NCBI RefSeq assembly: GCF_004745525.1
Contig: NZ_RKLY01000010.1
Location: forward strand, 20,559-84,558
Origin: Companilactobacillus suantsaicola
GTDB lineage: Bacteria > Bacillota > Bacilli > Lactobacillales > Lactobacillaceae
Direction of reading: 5' to 3'
Length of the DNA: 64,000 bases
Shown here: positions 1-7,671 of the stretch, piece by piece
Layout: the number at the start of each line of letters is the position of its first letter
Position numbering within the stretch: position 1 is the stretch's first letter
Translations under genes and position numbers: made by a program
Notes under the pieces: generated by a model
Databases searched by the model: none
Seen by the model: only the letters and a program-made list of their open reading frames with translations
What the model was told of the DNA's origin: nothing

Positions 1-69
1 CAAAAAGGTGTTCCATTATCTATCTATTCAAATAATGGACACTTTTATGCATTAGTCTATTATGAATAA
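1..69 (+). CDS. C-terminal end of a WYL-like regulator (partial)
   Basis: Frame 1 is open from the window edge and ends with TAA at 67-69. The last residues, KGVPLSIYSNNGHFYALVYYE, closely resemble the internal WYL segment KGVPINLYFDTSFYYVMIYI of the next gene. That protein continues for about 130 residues beyond this point, so the upstream protein either stops early or is a shorter paralog. Only the tail is visible, so function cannot be given beyond resemblance to a WYL domain. Confidence 0.45.
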   Translation, partial: QKGVPLSIYSNNGHFYALVYYE

Positions 70-127
70 GTTAAAAAAAACGATTTGAGTAGAATATAAT
101 TAAATTAATGAGAGAGGAGGTATTGGA

Positions 128-1132
128 ATGAAAGACAAAGAATTAACGCCTCAAGAGAAATTCATTTTAGATTCTGGAAGTCGAGCAAGAATTTTGGATC
201 TTTTTTTAAGAATGTATACTGGAGAGAGCGTCGATACTGAATGGGCTGCTAAATATTTTAACGTCAAGCCACGGGCAATTCAGCGTGATTACGAAATAAT
301 TAAAAATGTTCTGGAAAAGTATCTACCTAATAAGGTAATGGTTCTTAATCGTGAAGATAGGACACGCAGTTTAGACATTGATGAGGGTGTTCCAGTTTCT
401 GGAGTAATAGCTGTTTTGAAGATGATAATTGGAACTCGTGCTTTTAGTAAAGAAGAATTAGAAGATTTTAAAGAGGACATTTTGTCGTTGGTTTCATATA
501 AGGAACGTCCAATGGTAAAAACTTTATTGGCTGCAACATTGAGCAAATATTATCCGGTTGATGTTCCAGATGATTTGTTAATGAGGATTGATAAATTTTC
601 AGAATGGATTGTGAAGAGAAAACCAATTCATTTTGAATATCGAAACGGTTATCCCGGAAAAGTTAGTGAATTCAAAGGTGTACCAATTAATCTGTATTTT
701 GATACCTCTTTTTACTATGTGATGATTTATATTGTCGATAAAGAGAATTTAAGTGAAAATCCATTAGTGTTCCGTGTAGATCGATTTGTTTTTCCTGTGA
801 AGGAACTAAGAAAATCCTATAATATTCCATTTGATAAGAAAGTTGACGAGGGTGTTGTAATTAATAAAATGTTCCTTTTGAAAATGGGAAATGATGTACA
901 TTATCGCTTTCAATATTGGTCTAATCCACAAACAGCGTTGAATAAATTACCTGGATCAGAAATTGAGAAAAGTATGCCTGATGGAAGTGTAATTATTAAG
1001 GGTGAGATATTTTCGGAAGGGGCGTTGTTATGGATTTTTAGCCAGGGTGATCAAATCAAGGTTTTAGGACCACGATCTTTGAAAATTATGGTTAAAGAGA
1101 GATTAAGGAAAACTCTGGAATTGTATAAATAG
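128..1132 (+). CDS. WYL-domain HTH transcriptional regulator
   Basis: The protein has 334 residues. Residues about 20-65 form a DeoR/YafY-like winged HTH (RARILDLFLRMYTGE, then KYFNVKPRAIQRDYEIIKNVL). The WYL domain lies at about 160-240 (KPIHFEYRNG, GVPINLYFDTSFYYVMIYI, FRVDRF), followed by a C-terminal extension of the WCX type. GAGAGGAGG ends 7 nt before the ATG. WYL regulators bind nucleic acid or nucleotide ligands and often control DNA-damage or phage-defence genes. The next gene downstream looks like a DNA-glycosylase relative, which fits that theme but does not prove regulation. Confidence 0.85.
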   Translation: MKDKELTPQEKFILDSGSRARILDLFLRMYTGESVDTEWAAKYFNVKPRAIQRDYEIIKNVLEKYLPNKVMVLNREDRTRSLDIDEGVPVSGVIAVLKMIIGTRAFSKEELEDFKEDILSLVSYKERPMVKTLLAATLSKYYPVDVPDDLLMRIDKFSEWIVKRKPIHFEYRNGYPGKVSEFKGVPINLYFDTSFYYVMIYIVDKENLSENPLVFRVDRFVFPVKELRKSYNIPFDKKVDEGVVINKMFLLKMGNDVHYRFQYWSNPQTALNKLPGSEIEKSMPDGSVIIKGEIFSEGALLWIFSQGDQIKVLGPRSLKIMVKERLRKTLELYK

Positions 1133-1247
1133 AGGGTATCCCTTTCCGGGATTTTGTTCTTAATTAATCACAAAATTATATTTAATCTTTCGAGTTAGAG
1201 CTAGATAATAAAAATATAACTGAAATTCTTTTTACTGGAGGATAAGC

Positions 1248-2387
1248 ATGAGTACAAATAGAGAAATTTACGAAAAATTAACTAAGGTTAATGGTAAAGA
1301 ATATAATACCGATATACCAGACAGTAATAATTATCAAAGTATTGATACTTTTGCATCATTTTTAAGCGATAAACATGACCTAAAAAGTAATGAAGAATTA
1401 GAAAATGAATTCGCGGAGTCTTTGCGTACAAAAGACAAAGATGAGAATAATTACTTTGATAAAAAGCATATAAAGGATTTTTGTTCAGCTGACTTTCATT
1501 ATAAGGACATATTTGATGATGAACATGGGGATGATGAATTTAATGACAATTATCTGTTTTTAGCCATGAATTGTGCCTTAAGAAGCGAGGATACAAAAAA
1601 TAAACGAGGTAGTTGGGAAATGTTCCACGATATTACGGACCGTGGGGAATCCCAAATGTTAAATTTACGATTATTGACAAATGGAGTAAACGCTAAGGGT
1701 TGTTATATAACGGATGCATTGAAGGGTTACGAAGATAGTGCTTCAGATAAAATTATACGTAATTTTATGGTAAAGGATTCCCATTATTCTTTTAATAATC
1801 CAGAGGTTAATGACAAGCAACGTGCAGAAATGCTTTATAAGTGGGATAAAGAAGCATTAGATGCATCGGAAAAGAGTAAACGAAGAAAAAGTAAAAAAGA
1901 AGAATTAGGAATAGATTCGAAACATAGCTTACCAAAAAAAGAGAAGGATAAGATATCTAAAGACGTAGAGAAATTGACTCCTGTGAATAGTGAGAAGGAT
2001 GATTTAGATATTATTGATGAGAATCGTGATATTTATAATAAATCGATTAATGTATTAATCCATGAATTAGATGTTATTTTTCCAAAGCAGGTTGTCATTT
2101 TTGGAAATAGAGAAAAAGCACCCAAAGCAAAGGGTGATAGTATTAAGGGAGAGAGTACTACTGATTTAGTTAATATAATCGCTGATTCTCCATTATTTAG
2201 AAGATACAAAAAGGATTCTAAGAAAGGTCACTATCATGATGGATCTGAGTTGCAAAAGCTTTTAAAGAATGCAATTTCTATCACACATTACTCAGTTCAG
2301 GGAAAAAACTGTCGTGATTTATTTAATGAAAAAAAGGATAGTATTGCTAAAGCAACGCCAATTAACATCAAAAAACAATTAAAATAA
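1248..2387 (+). CDS. Uracil-DNA-glycosylase-like superfamily protein (putative)
   Basis: The protein has 379 residues and no signal peptide. Blocks typical of the UDG-like fold appear in order: YLFLAMNCALR (about 101-111), SWEMFHD (about 123-129), GCYITDALKG (about 151-160), KQVVIFGNRE (about 280-289) and ITHYSVQGK (about 344-352), where true UDGs carry an HPSPLS-type motif. A lysine/aspartate-rich insert (about 195-265) separates the two halves. The N-terminal 90 residues are acidic and unrecognised. GGAG lies just upstream of the ATG. The fold assignment rests on motif order only and catalysis is unproven. It follows a WYL regulator, a pairing seen in accessory and defence loci. Confidence 0.5.
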   Translation: MSTNREIYEKLTKVNGKEYNTDIPDSNNYQSIDTFASFLSDKHDLKSNEELENEFAESLRTKDKDENNYFDKKHIKDFCSADFHYKDIFDDEHGDDEFNDNYLFLAMNCALRSEDTKNKRGSWEMFHDITDRGESQMLNLRLLTNGVNAKGCYITDALKGYEDSASDKIIRNFMVKDSHYSFNNPEVNDKQRAEMLYKWDKEALDASEKSKRRKSKKEELGIDSKHSLPKKEKDKISKDVEKLTPVNSEKDDLDIIDENRDIYNKSINVLIHELDVIFPKQVVIFGNREKAPKAKGDSIKGESTTDLVNIIADSPLFRRYKKDSKKGHYHDGSELQKLLKNAISITHYSVQGKNCRDLFNEKKDSIAKATPINIKKQLK

Positions 2388-2397
2388 TGTAAGTGAT

Positions 2398-2426
2398 AAA
2401 AGCCTTGAAGTATCAGGGCTTTTTTT
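2398..2426 (+). terminator. Rho-independent terminator
   Basis: AAAGCC-TGA pairs with TCA-GGCTTT around an AGTA loop and is followed by a T run, 11 nt after the stop of the UDG-like gene. Confidence 0.8.
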
Positions 2427-2526
2427 ATACGAACAAAAGTTAGTTATATTTTAAAAGTCACAGCCCTGACACAATATGTCACCCCCTTTAAAATACTCAT
2501 AGGATTAGAAAAAAGAGCTGTCATGT

Positions 2527-2599
2527 TATAATATTCCCATCTTGGGGATTTGCAGGCGAACCCCCACTAAACATTGCCGTTGATGTGGAAAGGAAAATT
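2527..2599 (+). promoter_or_regulatory. -10 box and possible structured 5' leader
   Basis: TATAAT is at 2527-2532. The following 65 nt contain GGGG/CCCC and CCAC/GTGG pairings and a possible GGC/GCC pseudoknot just before the GGAAAGGA ribosome binding site. It resembles the size of small riboswitches, but I could not match it to a class. Confidence 0.3.
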
Positions 2600-3265
2600 A
2601 TGCGTATAAATGTGTTGCAACATACTCCTAATGAGGGGCCAGGAATGATTCAAGATTGGTCGCAAAATCATGGACATCAAATGTATATTTATCATCCCTA
2701 TCAATTTGGTTATTTACCAACCGCCAGTGAGACTGACATGTTGGTCATTTTAGGTGGTCCCATGAGTCCTAATGATGATTTAGATTGGATTGATCAGGAA
2801 CGCCAATTGATTTTAGAATTGATCAAACAAGACAAACCAATTTTTGGAGTTTGCTTCGGGGCGCAACAAATGGCCAAAGCACTCGGTAAAAAAATCACCA
2901 AATCGCCAGTTAAGGAAGTCGGTTGGGCACCAGTTTATCGTCAAACTGAAGAAATTTTTGGCTTACCGGAAAAGACAACTGTCTTACATTGGCACGAAGA
3001 AATGTTTGAACTACCGGATAAGGCGCAATTACTTTTTTCCAGCGACAAAGTGAAGAATCAAGGCTTTGTTATCAATCACCGGATGGTTGGATTGCAGTTT
3101 CATCTAGAGCCAAAAGCTGATAATGTTCGAGAAATGGTCGTTAACGACTTTCCATATATTAAGGGTTCGGTGTTGAATCAGACTAAAGAAGACATCCTCA
3201 ATTCGCCGGTGCCAGCGGAAAACGAACTGATTTTGAATCGACTTTTGGATTACATAACGGAGTAG
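2600..3265 (+). CDS. Class I glutamine amidotransferase (GMP synthase-like)
   Basis: The protein has 221 residues. It is a stand-alone class I GATase: the nucleophile Cys85 lies in GVCFGAQ, and the His168-x-Glu170 pair lies in LQFHLE. ILGGPMS forms the oxyanion region. Such proteins hydrolyse glutamine or gamma-glutamyl compounds, and the partner or substrate cannot be read from the sequence. An upstream GTG at 2585 would add five residues but contains the GGAAAGGA ribosome binding site, so the ATG at 2600 is preferred. The hydrolase gene follows after 8 nt, so the two are probably one transcript. Confidence 0.85.
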   Translation: MRINVLQHTPNEGPGMIQDWSQNHGHQMYIYHPYQFGYLPTASETDMLVILGGPMSPNDDLDWIDQERQLILELIKQDKPIFGVCFGAQQMAKALGKKITKSPVKEVGWAPVYRQTEEIFGLPEKTTVLHWHEEMFELPDKAQLLFSSDKVKNQGFVINHRMVGLQFHLEPKADNVREMVVNDFPYIKGSVLNQTKEDILNSPVPAENELILNRLLDYITE

Positions 3266-3273
3266 GTGGCAGC

Positions 3274-3876
3274 GTGAAAAAAGCAATTTTATACGTCCAC
3301 GGCAAAGGTGGCAGCGCGGCAGAAGCTAGACGTTTTGGAATGGATTGTCCAGAATATGACGTCTTCGGTGTCGATTATCAAGAATACCTACCTTGGGTTG
3401 TGGAAAAATTGATCCTGGAAGATTATGAACGCCTGTCACGCAACTATGAATCAGTTAGTTTGATAACAAACAGTATCGGGACTTATTTTGGGATGTTGGC
3501 ACTGCAAGATAAGCCGCTAAAAAAAGCCTTATTCATTTCGCCAATCCTAGATATGGAAAAGTCAATCACCGATTCTTTGCAGGCAGAAAATATTTCGGAA
3601 ACACAGTTACAAAAAGAAGCCCAAATCACCTTAAAAACAGGTAAAGAAGTTTCGTGGCGATACTTACAATTTGTTCGTGAACATCCCATCGATTGGCAAG
3701 TACCGACAAGTATTCTCTATGGTGAAAAAGACGATCACACTTCGATTGAAACGGTTAATAAATTTGTCAGTGAACATTCTTGTAAGTTAACAGTGATGCC
3801 AAAGGGTGAACACTGGTTCCATACTAGAGAACAATTAGCTTTTCTAGATAAGTGGACAAAAAAAGAACTCCAATAA
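3274..3876 (+). CDS. Small alpha/beta hydrolase
   Basis: The protein has 200 residues and a GTG start behind a TAGGTGG ribosome binding site. It has the alpha/beta-hydrolase layout: YVHGKGG (oxyanion loop), a nucleophile serine in TNSIG (about Ser67), an acidic residue in GEKDDHT (about 150-156) and a histidine in KGEHWFHT (about 170-177). There is no signal peptide, so it acts in the cytoplasm. The substrate is unknown. It sits directly behind the GATase gene. Confidence 0.8.
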   Translation: MKKAILYVHGKGGSAAEARRFGMDCPEYDVFGVDYQEYLPWVVEKLILEDYERLSRNYESVSLITNSIGTYFGMLALQDKPLKKALFISPILDMEKSITDSLQAENISETQLQKEAQITLKTGKEVSWRYLQFVREHPIDWQVPTSILYGEKDDHTSIETVNKFVSEHSCKLTVMPKGEHWFHTREQLAFLDKWTKKELQ

Positions 3877-3901
3877 TCATTTGATTATTGAAGTTCTTTT
3901 T
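3859..3901. terminator. Bidirectional terminator hairpin
   Basis: AAAGAACT-CAATAATCA pairs with TGATTATTG-AGTTCTTT around a TT loop. A-run and T-run flanks allow it to serve both the hydrolase gene (+) and the convergent beta-helix gene (-). Confidence 0.85.
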
Positions 3902-3907
3902 ACATGT

Positions 3908-4717
3908 CTAATCTAAGCCATTTGTGAAAGGCGTGACATCATCAGCTTTGACGTTTGATTGTTCGTCAAAATACCAAGTGATATTTTCCAGGCCATCATT
4001 GAAAATGTTATTGGTGAAGGAGCTTTGACAGACACAGATTTGTGGCTTTTTAGACGAGAAATGTAGATTTTTACCAGTGACACGTGAGTCATCGAATACA
4101 TAAAATTCATCACGATCCAATGAATTAAAGGCATTGACGTGTAAATTGACGAAATCAAGAGTTGAAACGTAATCAAGTGTCACAGATACATTGACAGTGG
4201 TGTCCTTGATTAAACATTGGGAAGATTTCAAATAGATGGCATCCATCCAATTATTTGCAAGATACAACTGACAATTTTCGACGCTCAAACATTGTGTTTC
4301 ATTGTTACAAGAAGAAATCGTTGAGTTGGTCAGTGACAATGTGGAATTTTGTGCATAAATCGGATTCCAATTATCGTCGACAGAATGTTTGATGTGAACA
4401 TTTTTAGCGGTGAAATGATCATTGTCATACATCATTACGGTATTGAATTTATCGCGAGTATAGTTAACAGTTAGATTTTCAATCGTCAAAGAAGCACCTT
4501 TTTTGATGAAAAATGAGCCAAATATTTTAACGTCATCACAATCATAAGTTTTACCCACGATAGTAACGTCTTTTTCAATTTCAAAAATATTAGGTTCGTT
4601 AGGTGTGAAGTAATTACCAGGCATCAAGACGATAGTGTCACCAGGTTTGGCAAAGTCGAGGGCTTGGATAAGTTGTAATTCACGATTTGATTTTGTACCG
4701 ACATAAAGTTTTTGCAT
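3908..4717 (-). CDS. Right-handed beta-helix repeat protein
   Basis: The protein has 269 residues. It begins with the pectate-lyase-like entry segment (QALDFAKPGDTIVLMPGNY), followed by repeated short strands of the form VTIVGKTYD, LTIENLTVNY, FTAKNVHIKHS, LSLTNSTISS and CLIKDTTVNVS, the ladder of a parallel beta-helix. It has no signal peptide or cell-wall motif, so it is predicted to be cytoplasmic. No catalytic residues can be assigned. GGAGG precedes the ATG. The gene is monocistronic and convergent with the hydrolase gene. Confidence 0.7.
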   Translation of the reverse strand: MQKLYVGTKSNRELQLIQALDFAKPGDTIVLMPGNYFTPNEPNIFEIEKDVTIVGKTYDCDDVKIFGSFFIKKGASLTIENLTVNYTRDKFNTVMMYDNDHFTAKNVHIKHSVDDNWNPIYAQNSTLSLTNSTISSCNNETQCLSVENCQLYLANNWMDAIYLKSSQCLIKDTTVNVSVTLDYVSTLDFVNLHVNAFNSLDRDEFYVFDDSRVTGKNLHFSSKKPQICVCQSSFTNNIFNDGLENITWYFDEQSNVKADDVTPFTNGLD

Positions 4718-4895
4718 TAGACGATTCCTCCATTTGTTTTATAAGTCTATTTTAATGGGGTAGGCGTCACATAGTGTCATTTTGAGAAGGTTATAATTGT
4801 AAAGTTGTGTAAATTTTTTGTTATGTTGAATTTACATTGGTGCTTTTGGATGGTGTCAAGAAATTTTTGTGGTGGAGGTTCTATGCAGCTTAAAC

Positions 4896-5010
4896 GCGTT
4901 GCGCAGGCCAGGACTCGACATATAGCTACACTTCCCAAATCACTCGCAAGGTGCGCGAGTAATTCGTGAAGTTAGGCTATCTGCCGAGTCCTAACCGGCC
5001 TGCTCCACGC
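4896..5010 (-). repeat. Family 2 structured repeat, copy a
   Basis: Read on the minus strand: GCGT, loop GGA, stem GCAGGCC pairing with GGCCTGC, loop GCA, ACGC. Inside are nested stems CGAGTCC/GGACTCG, ATAGC/GCTAT, ACTT/AAGT and ACTCGC/GCGAGT. It starts a few nucleotides after the stop codon of the 79-residue protein gene and occupies most of the gap 4718-5019. The rest of that gap shows nothing recognisable. Confidence 0.85.
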
Positions 5011-5019
5011 TCTCATGCT

Positions 5020-5259
5020 CTAAATCTTTTTCTTCAAATGATAAGGTATAACGCTCTTATCACTATCCTTAACATCAGACTTCTCATCTTTAGCAAAATA
5101 AACTACAAAAGACTTATCATCGCTTACATCCTCAGCGACTATTAGGGATGATTCATAAGGATCTTTCGCTTTGTAAATTTGTGCCCCACGGACTGCTTCG
5201 CCAAAATCCTTTGAATTGGCAATCGCATCGCCAGGATTAAAAAATACCATTTCATCCAT
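5020..5259 (-). CDS. Small acidic protein, unknown function
   Basis: The protein has 79 residues and is not recognised. It is soluble and charged (DVSDDKSFVVYFAKDEKSDVKDSDKS) with no membrane segment. ATG at 5259 is chosen because AAAGGA lies about 11 nt before it; a GTG nine bases upstream would be too close to that site. The gene is followed directly by family 2 repeat copy a and diverges from yueI-prs. Confidence 0.6.
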   Translation of the reverse strand: MDEMVFFNPGDAIANSKDFGEAVRGAQIYKAKDPYESSLIVAEDVSDDKSFVVYFAKDEKSDVKDSDKSVIPYHLKKKI

Positions 5260-5376
5260 AAGTAACACATCCTTTCTTTACGCCCATTATACAATTGTGA
5301 AGTGTAATTAAGAAACAAATATCCATATTAACAACTTTTATAAATACGCTGTCTCAGCTATACTATGACATATGGA

Positions 5377-5397
5377 GATTCTTACTGTAGTTTGGTT
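5377..5397 (+). repeat. 20-bp inverted repeat, left arm (right arm 5655-5676)
   Basis: ATTCTTACTGTAGTTTGGTT matches, with about three differences, the reverse complement of the segment at 5655-5676. The two arms bracket family 1 copy A and lie in the yueI promoter region. This could be a footprint of insertion or a long-range stem. Confidence 0.45.
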
Positions 5398-5484
5398 ATT
5401 AGGGTTAAAACGGAGAAGTCGTATTGATAAGATTCTTTCATTATTTTTGAATTTAATGGGATAAAGAATAAAATCACTTACCTA

Positions 5485-5640
5485 GTCTGGAGCACAAGCC
5501 CTGTGATGACTCAGCCGCCAAATTCTTGTTAGTGCTTTAGCACTTACAAGAAGACCTAGTTTTGAGATTTTGCGTACTTTGCAAAAGCTCAAAATAGCGT
5601 CGGCAGCGTTCCAGCTCATCACAGGGCTTGTGCGGAAGAC
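5485..5640 (+). repeat. Family 1 structured repeat, copy A
   Basis: GTCT, GGA, then the 18-bp perfect stem GCACAAGCCCTGTGATGA pairing with TCATCACAGGGCTTGTGC, then GGA, AGAC. Inside are the P2 hairpin TTCTTGTTAGTGC-TTTA-GCACTTACAAGAA with one T-T mismatch, and P3 TTTTGAG/CTCAAAA containing TTTTGC/GCAAAA. It lies between the divergent small-protein gene and yueI, ending about 48 nt before the yueI ATG. Confidence 0.9.
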
Positions 5641-5688
5641 GGCATTTTACGCAAACCAAGCTTTAGTAAGAACATATGGAGGGTAGAT

Positions 5689-6069
5689 ATGACAAACGTT
5701 GAAGACTACATTAAAAAGAACATTTTTGGTAAGCCACAATTAAAGCCTGATGAGAAAAAGAAGTTTCTGGGAAACTTTGCTGAGAGGGTCGCAATCGCTT
5801 TAACAGTTGCCCAGATAAAAAATCCTGACAATGTGAAAACGGTTGAGGGAGTTATGAAGAAATATCCAGATTATCATATGTATTTAAATGGCAAAATTGA
5901 TTCATATTTACTGGATAATTATCTCCAATTGAGTGTAAAATTAAAGTATAAGTTTACAATAGTTTCACAATCGGGAATGCGCACTAAGAACAATACTTTG
6001 TCAGAAAATGACATGGGATTAGTTATTGCAGACGAGAGTAAACCTGTTGGTAGACCAGTACTTATATAA
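5689..6069 (+). CDS. yueI: YueI family protein (DUF1694)
   Basis: The protein has 126 residues and matches the YueI/DUF1694 pattern in length and in the segments NFAERVAIALTVAQ and YLNGKIDSYLLDNYLQLSVKLKYKFTIV, close to the C-terminal QSGMRTKNNTLSENDMGLVIA. The family is common in Bacilli and has no firmly known function. GGAGGG lies 8 nt before the ATG. prs begins 15 nt after its stop, so the two are likely co-transcribed. Confidence 0.75.
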   Translation: MTNVEDYIKKNIFGKPQLKPDEKKKFLGNFAERVAIALTVAQIKNPDNVKTVEGVMKKYPDYHMYLNGKIDSYLLDNYLQLSVKLKYKFTIVSQSGMRTKNNTLSENDMGLVIADESKPVGRPVLI

Positions 6070-6084
6070 TTTTGGAGGACAAAT

Positions 6085-7062
6085 ATGTCTAATAGTACAT
6101 TAGATAACGTTGCTTTACTTTCTTTAAATGGTAATAGACCATTGGCTAAGAGAATTTCTGACTACATGGATATTCCATTATTGGATGCATCAGTTTCACA
6201 CTTTAGTGATGGTGAAATCAACATTCAAATCAATGAAAGTATTCGTGGAAAAGATGTTTATATCATTCACTCAGTTTCAGATCCTGTTAATGACAATTTC
6301 ATGGAATTGATGATTGCTGTAGATGCTCTTAGACGTGCCAGTGCACAAAATATCACTTGTGTGTTGCCATACTTTGCATATACTCGTTCAGATAGAAAGT
6401 CTCGTTCAAGAGAACCTATCTCAGCTAAGTTATTTGCTAATATGTTGGAATTGGGTAAGGTCGATCGCGTGATTGCCATCGATATGCATGCTGATCAAAT
6501 TCAAGGATTCTTCGATATCCCAGTTGATCATTTACGTGCAATGCCAATTTTTGCAAGTTATTTTGAAAAGAAGATCAAAAATCCTGATGATTTTGTCTTC
6601 GTTGCACCAGATCACAATTCAACTAAACGTGCTCGTTCCTTAGCTGAAGTATTCGGTTCACAAATCGCCATCGTTGACCAAAGATCAACTGAAGACGACG
6701 AAGTTATTCCAGATATCATTGGAGACGTTGACGGCAAACAATGTGTTATCGTTGATGACTTGATCGATACCGGAACAAGAATGATCAATTCTGCCGAAGC
6801 CGTAAAAGTAGCTGGCGCAAAAACAATTTCAGCCGTAGCCACACATCCAATTTTCTCTAAAGATGCTGCTAAGAAACTAGAAGATTCCGACCTAATGGAA
6901 GTATTAGTTTCCGATTCAATCGTCGTACCAGAAGATTGCAAGTTTGCAAAATTAAAGATTCTTTCAGTAACAGATTTAGTAGGCGACGCAATCAGAATGA
7001 CAGAATTAAACGAATCAATCGATTCATTGTTCACCGTCAGAGAAAGCTATACAGAAATCTAG
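6085..7062 (+). CDS. prs: Ribose-phosphate pyrophosphokinase (PRPP synthetase), divergent paralog
   Basis: The protein has 325 residues, normal for the family. It makes PRPP from ribose 5-phosphate and ATP for nucleotide, His and Trp synthesis. Visible motifs are HFSDGEINIQINESIRGKDVYIIHS (N-terminal half), YTRSDRKSRSREPISAKL (ATP loop, about 95-112) and the PRPP loop IVDDLIDTGTRM (about 222-233). The loop is TGTR where typical bacterial enzymes have TAGT, and the catalytic loop reads APDHNSTKRAR rather than SPDHGGVTRAR. This suggests a second, divergent Prs type rather than the housekeeping copy. GGAGG precedes the ATG. Confidence 0.88.
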   Translation: MSNSTLDNVALLSLNGNRPLAKRISDYMDIPLLDASVSHFSDGEINIQINESIRGKDVYIIHSVSDPVNDNFMELMIAVDALRRASAQNITCVLPYFAYTRSDRKSRSREPISAKLFANMLELGKVDRVIAIDMHADQIQGFFDIPVDHLRAMPIFASYFEKKIKNPDDFVFVAPDHNSTKRARSLAEVFGSQIAIVDQRSTEDDEVIPDIIGDVDGKQCVIVDDLIDTGTRMINSAEAVKVAGAKTISAVATHPIFSKDAAKKLEDSDLMEVLVSDSIVVPEDCKFAKLKILSVTDLVGDAIRMTELNESIDSLFTVRESYTEI

Positions 7063-7090
7063 AGAGTTGCTCTTACGTAACTCGTTTCAA
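7063..7090 (+). repeat. Collapsed family 2 repeat directly after the prs stop
   Basis: After the prs TAG comes A, GAGT, TGCTCTTAC, GTA, ACTC, GTTTCAAC. These are the two outer ends of family 2 copy b (GAGT at one end; GCTCTTGT-GTA-ACTC-GTTTCAAC at the other) with the interior missing. Confidence 0.6.
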
Positions 7091-7119
7091 CTATAAAAAT
7101 AAGAACAATGGTTATAACT

Positions 7120-7162
7120 AAAAAGGACTGTATTTACGATAATGTAATACAGTCCTTTTTTA
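7120..7162 (+). terminator. Rho-independent terminator of yueI-prs
   Basis: AAAAAGGACTGTATT pairs with AATACAGTCCTTTTT around an 11-nt loop, followed by more T. Confidence 0.9.
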
Positions 7163-7278
7163 ATCCCAAAACAATAGAGCAAGATATTAATTAATACCAC
7201 AATTAAACAAGGAACCAACCGAATAGAAACTCCATTCATCTCTGAAATTATCGGAATAAATACAAAGAAACGGATCTA

Positions 7279-7434
7279 GTCCGGAGCACAATCCCTGTGA
7301 TGACTCAGCCGCCAAATTTTCCTTATCGCTTTAGCGATTAGGAAAAGACCTAGTTTTGAGATTTTGCGTACTTTGCAAAAGCTCAAAATAGCGTCGGCAG
7401 CGTTCCAGCTCATCACTGGGTTTGTGCGGAGGAC
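7279..7434 (+). repeat. Family 1 structured repeat, copy B
   Basis: GTCC, GGA, stem GCACAATCCCTGTGATGA opposite TCATCACTGGGTTTGTGC (two mismatches), GGA, GGAC. The closing helix GTCC/GGAC replaces GTCT/AGAC of copy A, a compensatory change. The P2 arms TTTTCCTTATCGC/GCGATTAGGAAAA differ from copy A but keep pairing and the T-T mismatch. The rest of the gap 7163-7535 is A-rich and shows no gene. Confidence 0.9.
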
Positions 7435-7537
7435 GGCAATAAACCACCCACCCTCATAAGAACAGTGGTTTATATAAAATAATCAATCCAAAAATTAAAT
7501 AATTATAAAAAATACAAACACAAAAATAAAAAACCAA

Positions 7538-7600
7538 AAAACTTGTCTAGTTTTAGTTCATTGGTTAGTTCGGCTTTTACTTCAACTTGTCTAGTTTTTT
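7538..7600 (+). promoter_or_regulatory. Two putative TreR operators
   Basis: AAACTTGTCTAGTTTT at 7538-7553 and AACTTGTCTAGTTTTT at 7584-7599 are near-identical sites about 45 bp apart, with AAACT/AGTTT arms around TGTCT. GntR/HutC-type regulators commonly use TCTAG-centred sites. Placement just upstream of treR suggests autoregulation. Confidence 0.55.
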
Positions 7601-7609
7601 CAACAAAAG

Positions 7610-7640
7610 TTGACAGAACGGTAATGTAAGCGGTTTTTAT
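7610..7640 (+). promoter_or_regulatory. treR operon promoter with overlapping cre
   Basis: TTGACA at 7610-7615 is a -35 box, with a weak T-rich -10 near 7635-7640. TGTAAGCGGTTTTTA at 7625-7639 resembles a CcpA cre site lying across the promoter, so repression by preferred sugars is expected. Confidence 0.5.
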
Positions 7641-7671
7641 TTGTGCTAATCTAAAGCTGTTGGAGGTCAAG

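Noticed and set aside
4896..5010. Possible tRNA or tmRNA because of compact stems
   Set aside because: No acceptor/T-loop pattern (GTTCRANYC) or CCA end at the right spacing; the nested stems match the other family 2 copies instead.
5485..5640. T-box or riboswitch upstream of yueI
   Set aside because: The same structure stands before unrelated genes and in minus orientation elsewhere, so it is a dispersed repeat and not a gene-specific leader.
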